Below are positions 25,874-33,828 of a stretch of DNA of 59,709 bases, in pieces (the first letter of the stretch is position 1; each line of letters opens with the position of its first letter). Under the pieces are notes generated by a model. It worked only from the letters and a program-made list of their open reading frames with translations, made no database searches and had not been told where the DNA came from. Both the position numbers and the translations under genes were made by a program. This DNA comes from Acidimicrobiaceae bacterium. Its GTDB lineage: Bacteria; Actinomycetota; Acidimicrobiia; Acidimicrobiales; UBA8190. The stretch is taken from assembly GCA_003151475.1 (NCBI GenBank), contig PLXQ01000056.1:1-59709 (forward strand), read 5' to 3'.

Positions 25874-26403
25874 GCAGTGAGTGACTGTTCGCCCAGATAG
25901 GGCGCCCACTCGTCACGGGCTCCCCCGCTCATGGCCAGCAACCACACCCGTTGCCGGGGCGCCGCCGGTTGGCTGCGCAAGACCAGCCCCGCCTCGTGGG
26001 GCAGGTGGTCCTCCTTGCGTGTATTGCAGCGCCGACAGGCGGCCACGACGTTGTCCCAGGCGTGCAGACCACCGCGACTGCGCGGCATCACGTGATCGAT
26101 GCTCTCGGCCGGAGAACCGCAGTACTGGCAGTGGTGACCGTCGCGAGCGAAGACCGTTCGTCGGTTGACGGCCACCTGGCGGTCGTGCGGTACCCGGACA
26201 TAGCGGGCCAGACGGACGACGGAGGGCTCGGGAAAGGTCATCCGCTCGGAGTGAAAGGTTCTCGCCGTGGCGTGGACCAGCTCCGCCTTGGTACCGAGGA
26301 CGAGCAGAAGCGCCCGGCGGGTGGAGACGACCCCGAGGGGTTCGAAGGTGGCGTTCAGGACCAGCGCTCGACTCGTTCCCGCGACACCAGGCTCCCTCGC
26401 CAT
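25870..26403 (-). CDS. HNH endonuclease family protein
   Basis: This 177-residue protein has an HNH core with zinc-binding cysteine pairs: CQYCGSPAESIDHVMPRSRGG, then WDNVVAACRRCNTRKEDHLPHEAGL. The N-terminal part (LVLNATFEPLGVVSTRRALLLVL) is shared by a widespread chromosomal HNH group in actinobacteria and cyanobacteria whose role is undefined. Nothing suggests a homing element or toxin. It overlaps the lplA-like gene and follows the small Trp-rich protein by 146 bases. Confidence 0.85.
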   Translation of the reverse strand: MAREPGVAGTSRALVLNATFEPLGVVSTRRALLLVLGTKAELVHATARTFHSERMTFPEPSVVRLARYVRVPHDRQVAVNRRTVFARDGHHCQYCGSPAESIDHVMPRSRGGLHAWDNVVAACRRCNTRKEDHLPHEAGLVLRSQPAAPRQRVWLLAMSGGARDEWAPYLGEQSLTA

Positions 26404-26549
26404 TTCGCGAGGCTACTCCGCAAAGCTCCACTTCGACCCGCCGGGGACGTGCCCGGCGGCCACCGCGGTGGCGTCATCCCAGGCCCGGGGAGTCGCTCTC
26501 GTCCTTCGAAGCGACCGCCATGCGACTCTCGGGACCGACGGCCCGTACG

Positions 26550-26810
26550 TCACTGGCGACGCCAGTGCCTCATATCGCGGCTCCATCGCAAGAAGGACCG
26601 CACGTCCTCGACGTCGGGTTCCGCGTCGCCCACTCCCCCGTACGCCGTCTCCATACGAAAACGCCACAACGGCCCGTCGGGCAATGGAACCGGCGGCCAC
26701 CGGTGCCACCAGCCTGGTCGGGCGAGGCGCAGGACCTGGATGACGGCGACGGGCCACAACCACGGACGGACAGCCACAGCCGCCACCACCGTGGCGGCAG
26801 ACTTCTTCAC
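26550..26810 (-). CDS. Small conserved-looking Trp-rich protein (86 aa)
   Basis: The GTG start at 26810 overlaps the ROK-kinase stop as GTGA. The protein has a weakly hydrophobic N-terminus, then WLWPVAVIQVLRLARPGWWHRWPPVPLPDGPLWRFRMETAYGG and an acidic-to-basic C-terminus (EPDVEDVRSFLRWSRDMRHW). I recall many actinobacterial small proteins with the same pattern (Pro-Trp core, RFR..TAYGG, acidic segment, then W near the end), of unknown function. Good third-position GC supports coding. The remaining bases to the HNH gene hold nothing visible. Confidence 0.7.
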   Translation of the reverse strand: MKKSAATVVAAVAVRPWLWPVAVIQVLRLARPGWWHRWPPVPLPDGPLWRFRMETAYGGVGDAEPDVEDVRSFLRWSRDMRHWRRQ

Positions 26811-27748
26811 GAGCCGGCACCGAGAACGTCCGCACCGCAGGCGTCCCACCCCACCGCCCCCGCTCCCACGAGCGGTCCTTGATCAGCGAGGCCCGCGGGC
26901 AGGATCACGGCCGACCGCGCGAAAGACAGACGGGCGCGGGCCCGCAACTCCTCGTTGGCGGCGGCGAAGAAGGGTGCCCCGTATCCGAGGGCCACCGATC
27001 CGGCCACCACCACGAGGTCGATATCGAGAGCGCTCACGAGCGAAGCCACCCCCCGGCCCACCATCTGACCACAGCGAGTCACCATTTCCGGTGGCGCGTC
27101 GGCCGGCGCCCGCCCAGTGATGGCGGCGATGGCCGTACCCGACGCTTCGGCCTCGAGACACCCGCGCGCGCCGCACGGGCACTGCCGACCGTCGGGTTCC
27201 ACGATCACGTGGCCGACATGCCCGGCATTGCCCGATGCCCCGTGCATGAGGCGGCCGCCCATGACGATCCCTCCCCCCACGCCGGTCGAGACCACCATGG
27301 CCAGAAAGTCGCGACGTCCTCGCGCCGCACCTACCCAGCCTTCGGCCAGGGCGAGCGCCTTGGCGTCATTGTCGAGACCCGTCGGCAACCCGGTGTGTGC
27401 CGCCACGCGTCCGCGCAGAGCGAAGTCCCGCCATGCGGGAATGTTGAGAGGCGACACCGTGCCGGTGGTGAGGTCCATGGGCCCACCACATCCGATTCCG
27501 CAGGCAACGACGGTGTGAGCCGATGCCGTGGCGCGCTCTCCATCTCCCTCGGAGCCCATAACCCCGTCCACCACCGTCTCGAGCACGCCGAAGAGCGCCT
27601 CGGCGTCGCTGGTGGCCGGAGTTTCCCGGCGTTGGTGGACGACCAGATCGCCGTCGCGCGTGACGAGACCGGCGGCGATCTTGCTCCCGCCGATGTCAAC
27701 GGCCAGGCAGACGTCCACGCCCGGGCACGCTAATACCTCTTCAGACAA
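26807..27748 (-). CDS. ROK-family sugar kinase (glucokinase-like)
   Basis: This 313-residue cytoplasmic kinase has the ATP motif AVDIGGSKIAAGLV, the catalytic region GLDNDAKALALAEGW and STGVGGGIVMGGRLMHG. The zinc motif is GHVIVEPDGRQCPCGARGCLEAEASG, typical of ROK kinases. No DNA-binding domain precedes it, so it is a kinase rather than a repressor. Glucose is the likeliest substrate, unproven. The start is uncertain: TTG at 27748 or GTG at 27718; the latter begins closer to the family start. Confidence 0.88.
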   Translation of the reverse strand: MSEEVLACPGVDVCLAVDIGGSKIAAGLVTRDGDLVVHQRRETPATSDAEALFGVLETVVDGVMGSEGDGERATASAHTVVACGIGCGGPMDLTTGTVSPLNIPAWRDFALRGRVAAHTGLPTGLDNDAKALALAEGWVGAARGRRDFLAMVVSTGVGGGIVMGGRLMHGASGNAGHVGHVIVEPDGRQCPCGARGCLEAEASGTAIAAITGRAPADAPPEMVTRCGQMVGRGVASLVSALDIDLVVVAGSVALGYGAPFFAAANEELRARARLSFARSAVILPAGLADQGPLVGAGAVGWDACGADVLGAGS

Positions 27749-27784
27749 CGACCGGGATCCGGTGGCGGGTCCTGGGCCAACTGA

Positions 27785-28021
27785 TTGACTGGGACGGTGG
27801 TCAGCGTCGGAGTCACCATCTACGGGGTCTGTGTGGTCACGTTCATGATCACGATGTACGCCCTCGAACGACGTAGCCGGCTGTTCGTCCTGCTCTTTGC
27901 CGTCGGGTGTCTGCTGTCGAGCGCCTATGGATTTCTCTCCGGAGCATGGCCCTTCGGCGTGGTCGAGATCATCTGGTCGGCCATTGCCGTCGGCCGGTAC
28001 CGGAGCGCCGAAATCGCCTGA
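27785..28021 (+). CDS. Small membrane protein, two transmembrane segments
   Basis: This 78-residue protein has two hydrophobic helices: about residues 5-24, then a basic loop ALERRSR, then about 33-65. A conserved-looking segment LLSSAYGFLSGAWPFGVVEIIWSAIAVGRYR follows. This pattern occurs in many soil bacteria as a protein of unknown function. The start is TTG at 27785 or GTG at 27797. A TAATAC -10-like element lies at 27731-27736 inside the divergent kinase start. It is convergent with the DUF3040 gene. Confidence 0.7.
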   Translation: MTGTVVSVGVTIYGVCVVTFMITMYALERRSRLFVLLFAVGCLLSSAYGFLSGAWPFGVVEIIWSAIAVGRYRSAEIA

Positions 28022-28063
28022 TCCGTGGTCTTAGATCGGCCGAGCGGTCCGAGGACCGCGCCA

Positions 28064-28438
28064 CTACGGGTTTCGACGGAACCTCTCGCGCATCTTGGTC
28101 CGCGCGTCGTTGATGGCGTTGCCGATGCCGTCCGAGCGCAGCGAACGACCGATGTCCTCGAGGCCGGCCTTGCCCATGCGGCGAAGGTTGGTCCAGAAGC
28201 TGACCAAGGAGGCGAACATGATGAGCACGCCCAGGAATCCGACGAGCACCGATGAGGTGAAGAAGACCAGCATCACGGCGAGGCCGATCACGAAACCGAG
28301 GATGGACCACTTGAGGTAACGACCGGCGTACCGGTAGACGTTCTCCTGGCGGACCCGGTTGGCGAAAGCCGGGTCCTCTTGGTACAACGCCTGCTCCAGC
28401 TCCTGAAGCACCCGTTGCTCGTGCTCGGAGAGCGGCAC
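28064..28438 (-). CDS. DUF3040 family membrane protein
   Basis: This 124-residue protein begins MPLSEHEQRVLQELEQALYQEDPAFA, the defining actinobacterial DUF3040 N-terminus, an acidic amphipathic helix. Two transmembrane helices follow (about residues 44-60 and 62-82) and a basic C-terminus. Function unknown. The GTG at 28438 has an AAGGGG ribosome site six bases upstream. A TATGAT -10-like element with a poor -35 lies about 130 bases upstream. Confidence 0.88.
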   Translation of the reverse strand: MPLSEHEQRVLQELEQALYQEDPAFANRVRQENVYRYAGRYLKWSILGFVIGLAVMLVFFTSSVLVGFLGVLIMFASLVSFWTNLRRMGKAGLEDIGRSLRSDGIGNAINDARTKMRERFRRNP

Positions 28439-28637
28439 GACTACCCCTTCCTGCCGCGGAGATTTCGGTCCGAATGTGCGGCTTGCCCAATCTTCGCGCA
28501 GCCACCACAGACTGACAACGGAGCCCCATCGTCGCTGCCGTAACCCATCTGACCCACACCTTGATCATAGGGCCTGGTCAGAACCGGATTCCGGTCGTTG
28601 CCGAACTTCGTCATTCTTTCGCCGTGGCGCGCCGGCG

Positions 28638-30056
28638 TCAGGGGACCGGATTGTCCGGCTCCGTCGGAGCGCTCGGACCCCATTGGGTGTCGCCCCGGCG
28701 CTTCACGCCCAGACCAGAGCCACCGATCAAGGTCCCCGGTCCCACCGAGCCATGGCCGTACCGGCTGCGGATAGCCATCACGGCCGCCTCGACCTCCTGC
28801 CAGCCGTGGCCCTCGATGTCGGCCGGGGTGGGGCGGTCGCTGCGCCCACCTCCGTACTCGGTGACCTGGGCGTCGGGCCGGTGAGCAGACCCTGCGTCAT
28901 CGAAGGCTCCGGTCCCGCCGGTCGCTGTGGGCCCGGCGTCGGCGAACGAAAGCTGCTGGGGGACGGCTGCCCCGGACACGAGACCGGACATGGACACCCC
29001 GAGTAGTCGGACTCCGGGTGAGACGTCGACGCCCTCGATCAGGGCACCGGCCACCGCCCCGATCGCCCTCGGCGAATCCGTGGCATGGGAGACGGTGTGG
29101 GAACGGGTGATGGTGGAGAAGTCCCCGAAGCGGACTTTGAGGGTGATCGTTCGTCCCCGCAGGGCCGCCTCCTGCAGTCGCCTCCCGACGGCATCGGACA
29201 TCCGAACGACATGACGGTGCGACTCGTCGTGATCGTGCAGGTCAGAGGCGAAAGTCTCTTCGTGACCGACCGACTTCACCGCCTGAATCGCCACCACCGG
29301 CCGCGTGTCGTCGCCGCGCGCCAGGTCGGCCAGGTTCCGGCCGTTGGCGGTGCCCACCGCCCGGCACAGCGTCTCCACCGGAATGGCGGCCAGGTCTCCC
29401 ACCGTCACCACTCCCAGATCGGCCAGCCGGTTCCCGGTGGCCGGGCCCACCCCCCACAGTGCCCGCACCGGCAGGGGGTGCAGAAAGGCCAACTCCTTTT
29501 CGGGTTCGATGACGACCACACCCGGACCCGGGCGGGTCCCCGATCGCGAGGCCGTCGGTTTGGCGGCCCGGGAAGCCAACTTGGCCAGGAGTTTCGTGCG
29601 GGCCACGCCGACGGCGCAGTGAAGATGCAACTCGTCGCTCACCGCCTGGCGTATGGCCCGGGCGATCGTCGGAGGTGAGCCGAGGATGCGCCTGGCGCCC
29701 GAGACGTCGAGGAACGCCTCGTCGAGGGCGATTCCCTCCACCAGCGGGGTGAAGCCGTTCAGGACCTGGTGGAACCGCTCGCTTATCTCCGTGTAGCGCG
29801 AGAACCGGCCCGGCAGGAACACAGCGTGGGGGCAACGGCGGCGGGCCTCGACCGAAGACATGGCCGAGTGGATGCCGAAGGCACGCGCCTCGTAGGTGCA
29901 GGCGGCGACCACGCCCCGGGTTCCCGTGCCTCCCACGATCACGGGCCGGCCGGCCAGGGAGGGGTCGTCGAGGACTTCGACGGCGGCGTAGAAGGCGTCG
30001 AGGTCGACGTGCATGACAGTGCAGGCGTCGAACTCGTCGACGGGATCAGCGGGCAT
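28638..30056 (-). CDS. dinB: DNA polymerase IV (Y-family translesion polymerase)
   Basis: DinB bypasses damaged template bases. The 472-residue product has the catalytic carboxylates in MHVDLDAFYA (D18) and IALDEAFLDV (D112, E113), with YEARAFGI and VGVARTKLLAKLAS of the palm and fingers. HhH segments and the little-finger domain follow. A beta-clamp motif QQLSF lies at 367-371. Unusually about 100 residues follow it, Gly/Asp-rich and without known domains. The ATG at 30056 is 21 bases after the deacetylase stop. It is the last gene of the LexA-linked LysM-nrdR-deacetylase-dinB run, so SOS induction is plausible. Confidence 0.93.
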   Translation of the reverse strand: MPADPVDEFDACTVMHVDLDAFYAAVEVLDDPSLAGRPVIVGGTGTRGVVAACTYEARAFGIHSAMSSVEARRRCPHAVFLPGRFSRYTEISERFHQVLNGFTPLVEGIALDEAFLDVSGARRILGSPPTIARAIRQAVSDELHLHCAVGVARTKLLAKLASRAAKPTASRSGTRPGPGVVVIEPEKELAFLHPLPVRALWGVGPATGNRLADLGVVTVGDLAAIPVETLCRAVGTANGRNLADLARGDDTRPVVAIQAVKSVGHEETFASDLHDHDESHRHVVRMSDAVGRRLQEAALRGRTITLKVRFGDFSTITRSHTVSHATDSPRAIGAVAGALIEGVDVSPGVRLLGVSMSGLVSGAAVPQQLSFADAGPTATGGTGAFDDAGSAHRPDAQVTEYGGGRSDRPTPADIEGHGWQEVEAAVMAIRSRYGHGSVGPGTLIGGSGLGVKRRGDTQWGPSAPTEPDNPVP

Positions 30057-30076
30057 GGCCGACCGAGCCACAGGTA

Positions 30077-30787
30077 TCAGACGCTGAGCCGCAGCCGCCG
30101 AAAGCCCTCGGCGAAGGCGACCCCGGCGCGCTTGCCGTCCTCGGCGGCGCGCATCCGTACCGCACCGGCCGCCCATTCGCCGTCACCGGCGAATTGGCTC
30201 CGGTGACACGAGACAGCCGCCACCTTGTCCTCGATCGTGGCCGTGACGTCCACCCATACCGTCGGTTCTAGTGTCCCGGACAAAAGCGCCGTCTCGACCT
30301 GGTGCACGGGCCCCGCGTCGGGGAAATACAGCGGGAGCGCCGCTGCCGGCGACAACGCATCGAGCACGGCGAACCCGACGATCCTGTGGTCCCGGTGGTT
30401 GAAGTAGTCCTCTCCGAAGAACACCGCCGTGGGATCGGGGCACAGCACCGTGCCTGGGCGCAGACGCCGGATCCACTCGACGAGCTCACCGCGAAAAGCC
30501 TCGTCATCGGTCAGTTCGCCGTCGCCGTATCCGAGGACGTGCTGCTCTGTCAGTCCGAGCACCTTGGCCGCTTCGTCGCACTCCGCGGCGCGCCGGATGG
30601 CCAACTGTGAAGGGTCCACGGTCGGATCGGTCGTGCCCTTGTCCCCGTTGGTACACAGCACGACATGCACCTCCGAGCCCTGCCGGGCCCAGCGCGCCAG
30701 AGTGCCGCCACACGAGACGTCGGGGTCGTCGGGGTGGGCGTAGATGGCCAGGACCTTCTCAGGGACGGTCTCGAGCAGCTGCGCCAC
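30077..30787 (-). CDS. LmbE/PIG-L family deacetylase (MshB-like)
   Basis: This 236-residue zinc hydrolase of the GlcNAc-deacetylase fold has the metal motifs AHPDDPDVSCGGTLA and HRDHRIVG. In actinobacteria such enzymes include MshB (mycothiol synthesis) and Mca (mycothiol conjugates); the exact substrate cannot be assigned here. The GTG at 30787 follows nrdR by six bases, and dinB follows 20 bases later. Confidence 0.88.
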   Translation of the reverse strand: MAQLLETVPEKVLAIYAHPDDPDVSCGGTLARWARQGSEVHVVLCTNGDKGTTDPTVDPSQLAIRRAAECDEAAKVLGLTEQHVLGYGDGELTDDEAFRGELVEWIRRLRPGTVLCPDPTAVFFGEDYFNHRDHRIVGFAVLDALSPAAALPLYFPDAGPVHQVETALLSGTLEPTVWVDVTATIEDKVAAVSCHRSQFAGDGEWAAGAVRMRAAEDGKRAGVAFAEGFRRLRLSV

Positions 30788-30793
30788 CGCTCG

Positions 30794-31264
30794 TCAGCCC
30801 TTTCGTTTCGGCTCTGTCGTCTTCGTGAGCAGGCCGACTTCGCGTTGGAAATCGCCGATGTCGGCGAAGCCTTTGTACACCGAGGCGAACCGCAGGTAGG
30901 CCACGTCGTCGAGCTCGCGCAGACGCTCGAGGACGGCTACCCCGATCTGTTGGCTCGTCACTTCGGCCCCCTCGCCCCGAAGGGCTTCCTCGACCTGTTG
31001 TGCCAGCTCCTCGAGCTGTTCTTCTGTCACCGGTCTGTTCTTCGTGGCGGCCCGAATGCCGGCCACGACCTTGACCCGGTCGAAGGGTTCGCGCTGTCCG
31101 GCCCGTTTGGCCACCCACAACGGAGCTTCTTCGAGGCGCTCATACGTGGTGAACCGGCGTCCGCACGACAGACACTCTCGGCGTCGACGAATGACCACGC
31201 CTTCCTCGGCCAGGCGCGAGTCGACGACCTTGTCATCGAGGCTCTGACACCATGGACACCGCAC
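30794..31264 (-). CDS. nrdR: Ribonucleotide reductase repressor NrdR
   Basis: NrdR represses nrd operons by binding NrdR boxes when dATP/ATP levels are high. The 156-residue product has an N-terminal zinc ribbon (C3, C6, C31, C34) and an ATP-cone domain (WVAKRAGQREPFDRVKVVAGIRAA and following). It has a basic C-terminus. No nrd genes occur in this window. The GTG at 31264 lies 51 bases after the LysM gene stop on the same strand, placing it downstream of a LexA-type promoter. Confidence 0.95.
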   Translation of the reverse strand: MRCPWCQSLDDKVVDSRLAEEGVVIRRRRECLSCGRRFTTYERLEEAPLWVAKRAGQREPFDRVKVVAGIRAATKNRPVTEEQLEELAQQVEEALRGEGAEVTSQQIGVAVLERLRELDDVAYLRFASVYKGFADIGDFQREVGLLTKTTEPKRKG

Positions 31265-31315
31265 ACGGTCAACCTAATGGGGGCCGACCACCTCGCACGA
31301 CCGGGTGAGGAGGGT

Positions 31316-31807
31316 TCAGGGAAGGACGAGCCGCTCTCCAGGTCGGACGCCGCCTCCGCCGATCTGTGCGCTGAGCTCGGACGTCAGTGCCCGCCGATCG
31401 CCCCGGGGTTCGATTCTCTGGGCGATCGAAACCAGGGTGTCCCCGGCCTGGACGGTGTAGACGGACGGGCGAGCTAGAGCCGCTCCCGAGGTTGCCACCG
31501 CCGGCGCCGCCAGGGCGTGGTCGGGCTTTGTCCCCCAGGGCACGGCCAGCGCGATCACCGAGGCCAGGGCCACGATCCCGAGCAGGATGTGTCGGCGGCG
31601 GACTGCGGCCGCCCGGGCCGACGCCCGGGGGTTGTCGCACCGCGACGGGATCGGCCGGGCCCGGTGGCCGGCCGGGGCGCCCACCCGACGCTCGCCGGGT
31701 CCTCCGGGACGGAACGCCGGCGCCCACGACTCCGGACGTTGATACGCAGTGTGGCGCCTTCTCGGCTCGACGCGGGGAGCGCCCGCAGGCGCCACCACCG
31801 GGCTCAC
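31316..31807 (-). CDS. SOS-linked LysM membrane protein (Rv2719c/DivS-type candidate)
   Basis: This 163-residue protein has a basic, disordered cytoplasmic N-terminus and one transmembrane helix (about residues 74-91, ILLGIVALASVIALAVPWG). A single extracytoplasmic LysM domain follows (about 117-162, YTVQAGDTLVSIAQ to GERLVLP). It is divergent from lexA. That arrangement and topology match the mycobacterial Rv2719c and corynebacterial DivS genes, SOS-induced suppressors of division, although sequence similarity outside LysM is low. The GTG at 31807 is the first in-frame start after the promoter. A short out-of-frame ATG ORF (31860-31804) ends on it and may couple translation. Confidence 0.75.
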   Translation of the reverse strand: MSPVVAPAGAPRVEPRRRHTAYQRPESWAPAFRPGGPGERRVGAPAGHRARPIPSRCDNPRASARAAAVRRRHILLGIVALASVIALAVPWGTKPDHALAAPAVATSGAALARPSVYTVQAGDTLVSIAQRIEPRGDRRALTSELSAQIGGGGVRPGERLVLP

Positions 31808-31833
31808 CGTCCTGCCGCCCGCATTCCAGATTC

Positions 31834-31847
31834 CGAACGTGTGTTCG
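31834..31847. promoter_or_regulatory. LexA box 1
   Basis: CGAACGTGTGTTCG matches the actinobacterial SOS box CGAAC-N4-GTTCG exactly. It lies just downstream of the predicted LysM transcription start, in a roadblock position. Confidence 0.9.
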
Positions 31848-31858
31848 TCATAGGCTTC

Positions 31859-31887
31859 ATCTGACCACGAACACCTGTTCGTGTCAA
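31859..31887 (-). promoter_or_regulatory. Promoter of the LysM gene with a LexA box in its spacer
   Basis: On the minus strand TTGACA (31882-31887) and TCAGAT (31859-31864) are separated by 17 bases. LexA box 2 occupies 14 of the 17 spacer bases. Transcription would start near 31852. Confidence 0.75.
31868..31881. promoter_or_regulatory. LexA box 2
   Basis: CGAACACCTGTTCG is a full-consensus SOS box lying between the -35 and -10 elements of the LysM-gene promoter. Confidence 0.92.
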
Positions 31888-31977
31888 CCGCTGTGCTCCC
31901 CGGCGCGGGGACCGATCGAGATCTCATGATTGGAGGATGCCAGGGGGGTGTGACATCCGGCCCCGCCACGACCACAA

Positions 31978-31991
31978 CGAACAGGTGTTTG
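31978..31991. promoter_or_regulatory. LexA box 3 (one mismatch)
   Basis: CGAACAGGTGTTTG has one mismatch to the SOS consensus in the last half-site. It overlaps the probable lexA -35 element. Confidence 0.8.
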
Positions 31992-32017
31992 CCTTGACCC
32001 TCCCCGGGGACTACCGT
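31989..32017 (+). promoter_or_regulatory. Putative lexA promoter
   Basis: TTGCCT (31989-31994) and TACCGT (32012-32017) are 17 bases apart. Both are weak matches, but they are bracketed by LexA boxes 3 and 4, as expected for autoregulation. Confidence 0.4.
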
Positions 32018-32022
32018 TGGCA

Positions 32023-32036
32023 CGAACTGGTGTTCG
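32023..32036. promoter_or_regulatory. LexA box 4
   Basis: CGAACTGGTGTTCG is a full-consensus SOS box just downstream of the lexA -10 element and 46 bases before the lexA ATG. Confidence 0.92.
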
Positions 32037-32081
32037 TCCAGGCCACAGCGGCGGGCACCCCGGGCACGGAGGCACGGCGCC

Positions 32082-32711
32082 ATGGCGGAGGCATTGACGG
32101 GCAAGCGGCAGCAGATCCTCGAATTCATCGGTGACCGGATCAAGGTGCAGGGCTATCCCCCGTCGGTCCGTGAGATAGGCCAAGCGGTGGGGCTGACGTC
32201 CTCTTCCACCGTCCACGCCCACCTGGCCGTCTTGCAGCGCGAGGGTTACCTGCGCCGTGACCCCACCAAGCCCCGGGCCATCGAGGTCCGCTACGACCCG
32301 TCCTCCAAGGCTCAGATGGCGGCGAGGCCCGTACGCACGGTGCCTCTGATCGGCGATGTGGCCGCCGGCACGGGTGTTCTGGCCCACGAGAACGTCGAAG
32401 AGCTCCTGCCTTTGCCCGAGGACTTCACCGGCACAGGCTCGTTGTTCATGTTGCGGGTGAGGGGTGAGTCGATGATCGAGGCCGGGATCCTCGACGGCGA
32501 CTACGTGGTCGTCCGCCAACAGCCCGACGCCGACAACGGAGACATCGTCGTGGCCGGGATCCCCGACGACGAGGCGACGGTCAAGACGTTCAGCCGCAAG
32601 GGGGCCAACGTGGTGCTCACCCCGGCCAACCCCGCCTTCTCACCCATGGAGCTCGACGCCGACACCGTGACGATCTACGGCAAGGTGGTCACGGTCCTGC
32701 GCCGCCTCTGA
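32082..32711 (+). CDS. lexA: SOS repressor LexA
   Basis: LexA represses DNA-damage genes and self-cleaves when RecA filaments form. The 209-residue product has an N-terminal winged helix-turn-helix (YPPSVREIGQAVGLTSSSTVHAHLAVLQREGYL). The cleavage site is Ala95-Gly96 (GDVAAGTG), and the S24-type serine/lysine dyad is S130 (RGESMIEAG) and K168 (EATVKTF). All residues needed for autocleavage are present. Two SOS boxes precede it. It is convergent with dapE. Confidence 0.97.
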   Translation: MAEALTGKRQQILEFIGDRIKVQGYPPSVREIGQAVGLTSSSTVHAHLAVLQREGYLRRDPTKPRAIEVRYDPSSKAQMAARPVRTVPLIGDVAAGTGVLAHENVEELLPLPEDFTGTGSLFMLRVRGESMIEAGILDGDYVVVRQQPDADNGDIVVAGIPDDEATVKTFSRKGANVVLTPANPAFSPMELDADTVTIYGKVVTVLRRL

Positions 32712-32738
32712 TCTTCAGCGCTCCGACGACGCAGCGTC

Positions 32739-33812
32739 CTACGTCGGCTTCTCGAGGACCCGGGCCAGAGCCTCACGGACGCTGTTCAGCTCGGCCGCCG
32801 TCACCCGCTCGTCGGGGGTATGGGCGAGCAGCGGGTCGCCGGGTCCGAAGTTGGCGGCGGGCACACCGGCAGCGAACAAGGTGGCCACGTCGGTCCAGCC
32901 CACCTTGGCCCTCGGCGAGTGACCGGTCGCCCAGACCAGTCCGGCCAGAAGCGGATGGTCGAGAGCAGGAGGGGCACCGGCTACGGCGTCGACCACGATG
33001 AGCCGGTCACCGATATCAGGATCGAGGGCGTCGCCGAGCAGTCGACGAACCTCGGCCTCGGCCCCGTCAATGATGCGGTCCGGGGCGAAACGGAAGTTGA
33101 GGGTGATCTTGGCTTCATCGGGGACGACATTGCCCGCTACTCCCCCGCTGACGCCCACCGACTGGAGCTGTTCGGTGTACTCGCACCCGTCGAGGACTAC
33201 TCGGCGCGGGACATAGCTCTCGAGCGCACGCAACACCGGTCCCAGGCGGTGCACGGCGTTCACGCCCGTCCAGGGTCGGGCCGTATGGGCACGCCGGCCG
33301 GTGAGGGTCGCTTCGACCCGCATCGTGCCCTGGCAGCCCGCTTCCACATATCCGCCTGTCGGTTCACCCAACACCGCGGCGTCGGCGGCGAGGATCTCGG
33401 GCCTCTCGGCCACGAGCCGACCGAGCCCGTTGTGCCGGCGCTCCACCTCTTCGCACGTGTAGAACACGAACGTCGTATCGACGACCGGCTCAGGGGTCGA
33501 GAGGGCCAGATCGAGAAGGACGGCCAGTCCACCCTTCATGTCGACGGCACCGAGACCCCACAGGGTCTCGCCGTCCATGCGGTGGCCGTCGGTCTCGGCG
33601 AAAGGCGGCACGGTGTCGAGGTGGCCGGCCAAAAGCAGACGTTGCGACCGGCCGAGCATGGTGCGGGCCACCACGGTGTCACCGAATCGCTCGACGACCA
33701 GGTGATCGGCCTGGCGCAATCCGGCCTCGACACGATCGGCCAGCGCCGTCTCACAGTGGCTGACCGACGGGATGTCGACCAGCTCGGCGGTGAGCGCCAG
33801 CAGATCGGTCAC
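32739..33812 (-). CDS. dapE: Succinyl-diaminopimelate desuccinylase
   Basis: DapE removes succinate from N-succinyl-LL-diaminopimelate. The 357-residue M20-family metallohydrolase has the zinc-site blocks LLLAGHLDTVPP, LWGLGAVDMKGGLAV, YTCEEVERRHNGL (catalytic Glu pair) and AAVLGEPTGG. A dimerisation domain follows (GRRAHTARPWTGVNAVH), and the last ligand region is NFGPGDPLLAHTPDE. The GTG at 33812 is 16 bases after the dapD stop; further upstream the frame is unconserved. It is the last gene of the dapF-hflX-dapC-dapD-dapE run. Confidence 0.93.
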   Translation of the reverse strand: MTDLLALTAELVDIPSVSHCETALADRVEAGLRQADHLVVERFGDTVVARTMLGRSQRLLLAGHLDTVPPFAETDGHRMDGETLWGLGAVDMKGGLAVLLDLALSTPEPVVDTTFVFYTCEEVERRHNGLGRLVAERPEILAADAAVLGEPTGGYVEAGCQGTMRVEATLTGRRAHTARPWTGVNAVHRLGPVLRALESYVPRRVVLDGCEYTEQLQSVGVSGGVAGNVVPDEAKITLNFRFAPDRIIDGAEAEVRRLLGDALDPDIGDRLIVVDAVAGAPPALDHPLLAGLVWATGHSPRAKVGWTDVATLFAAGVPAANFGPGDPLLAHTPDERVTAAELNSVREALARVLEKPT

Positions 33813-33828
33813 CGTGGCGGGGTGGCCG

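Noticed and set aside
25870..26403. HNH gene as part of a defence or homing system
   Set aside because: It belongs to a common stand-alone chromosomal HNH type. No restriction, toxin-antitoxin, phage or intein context is present.
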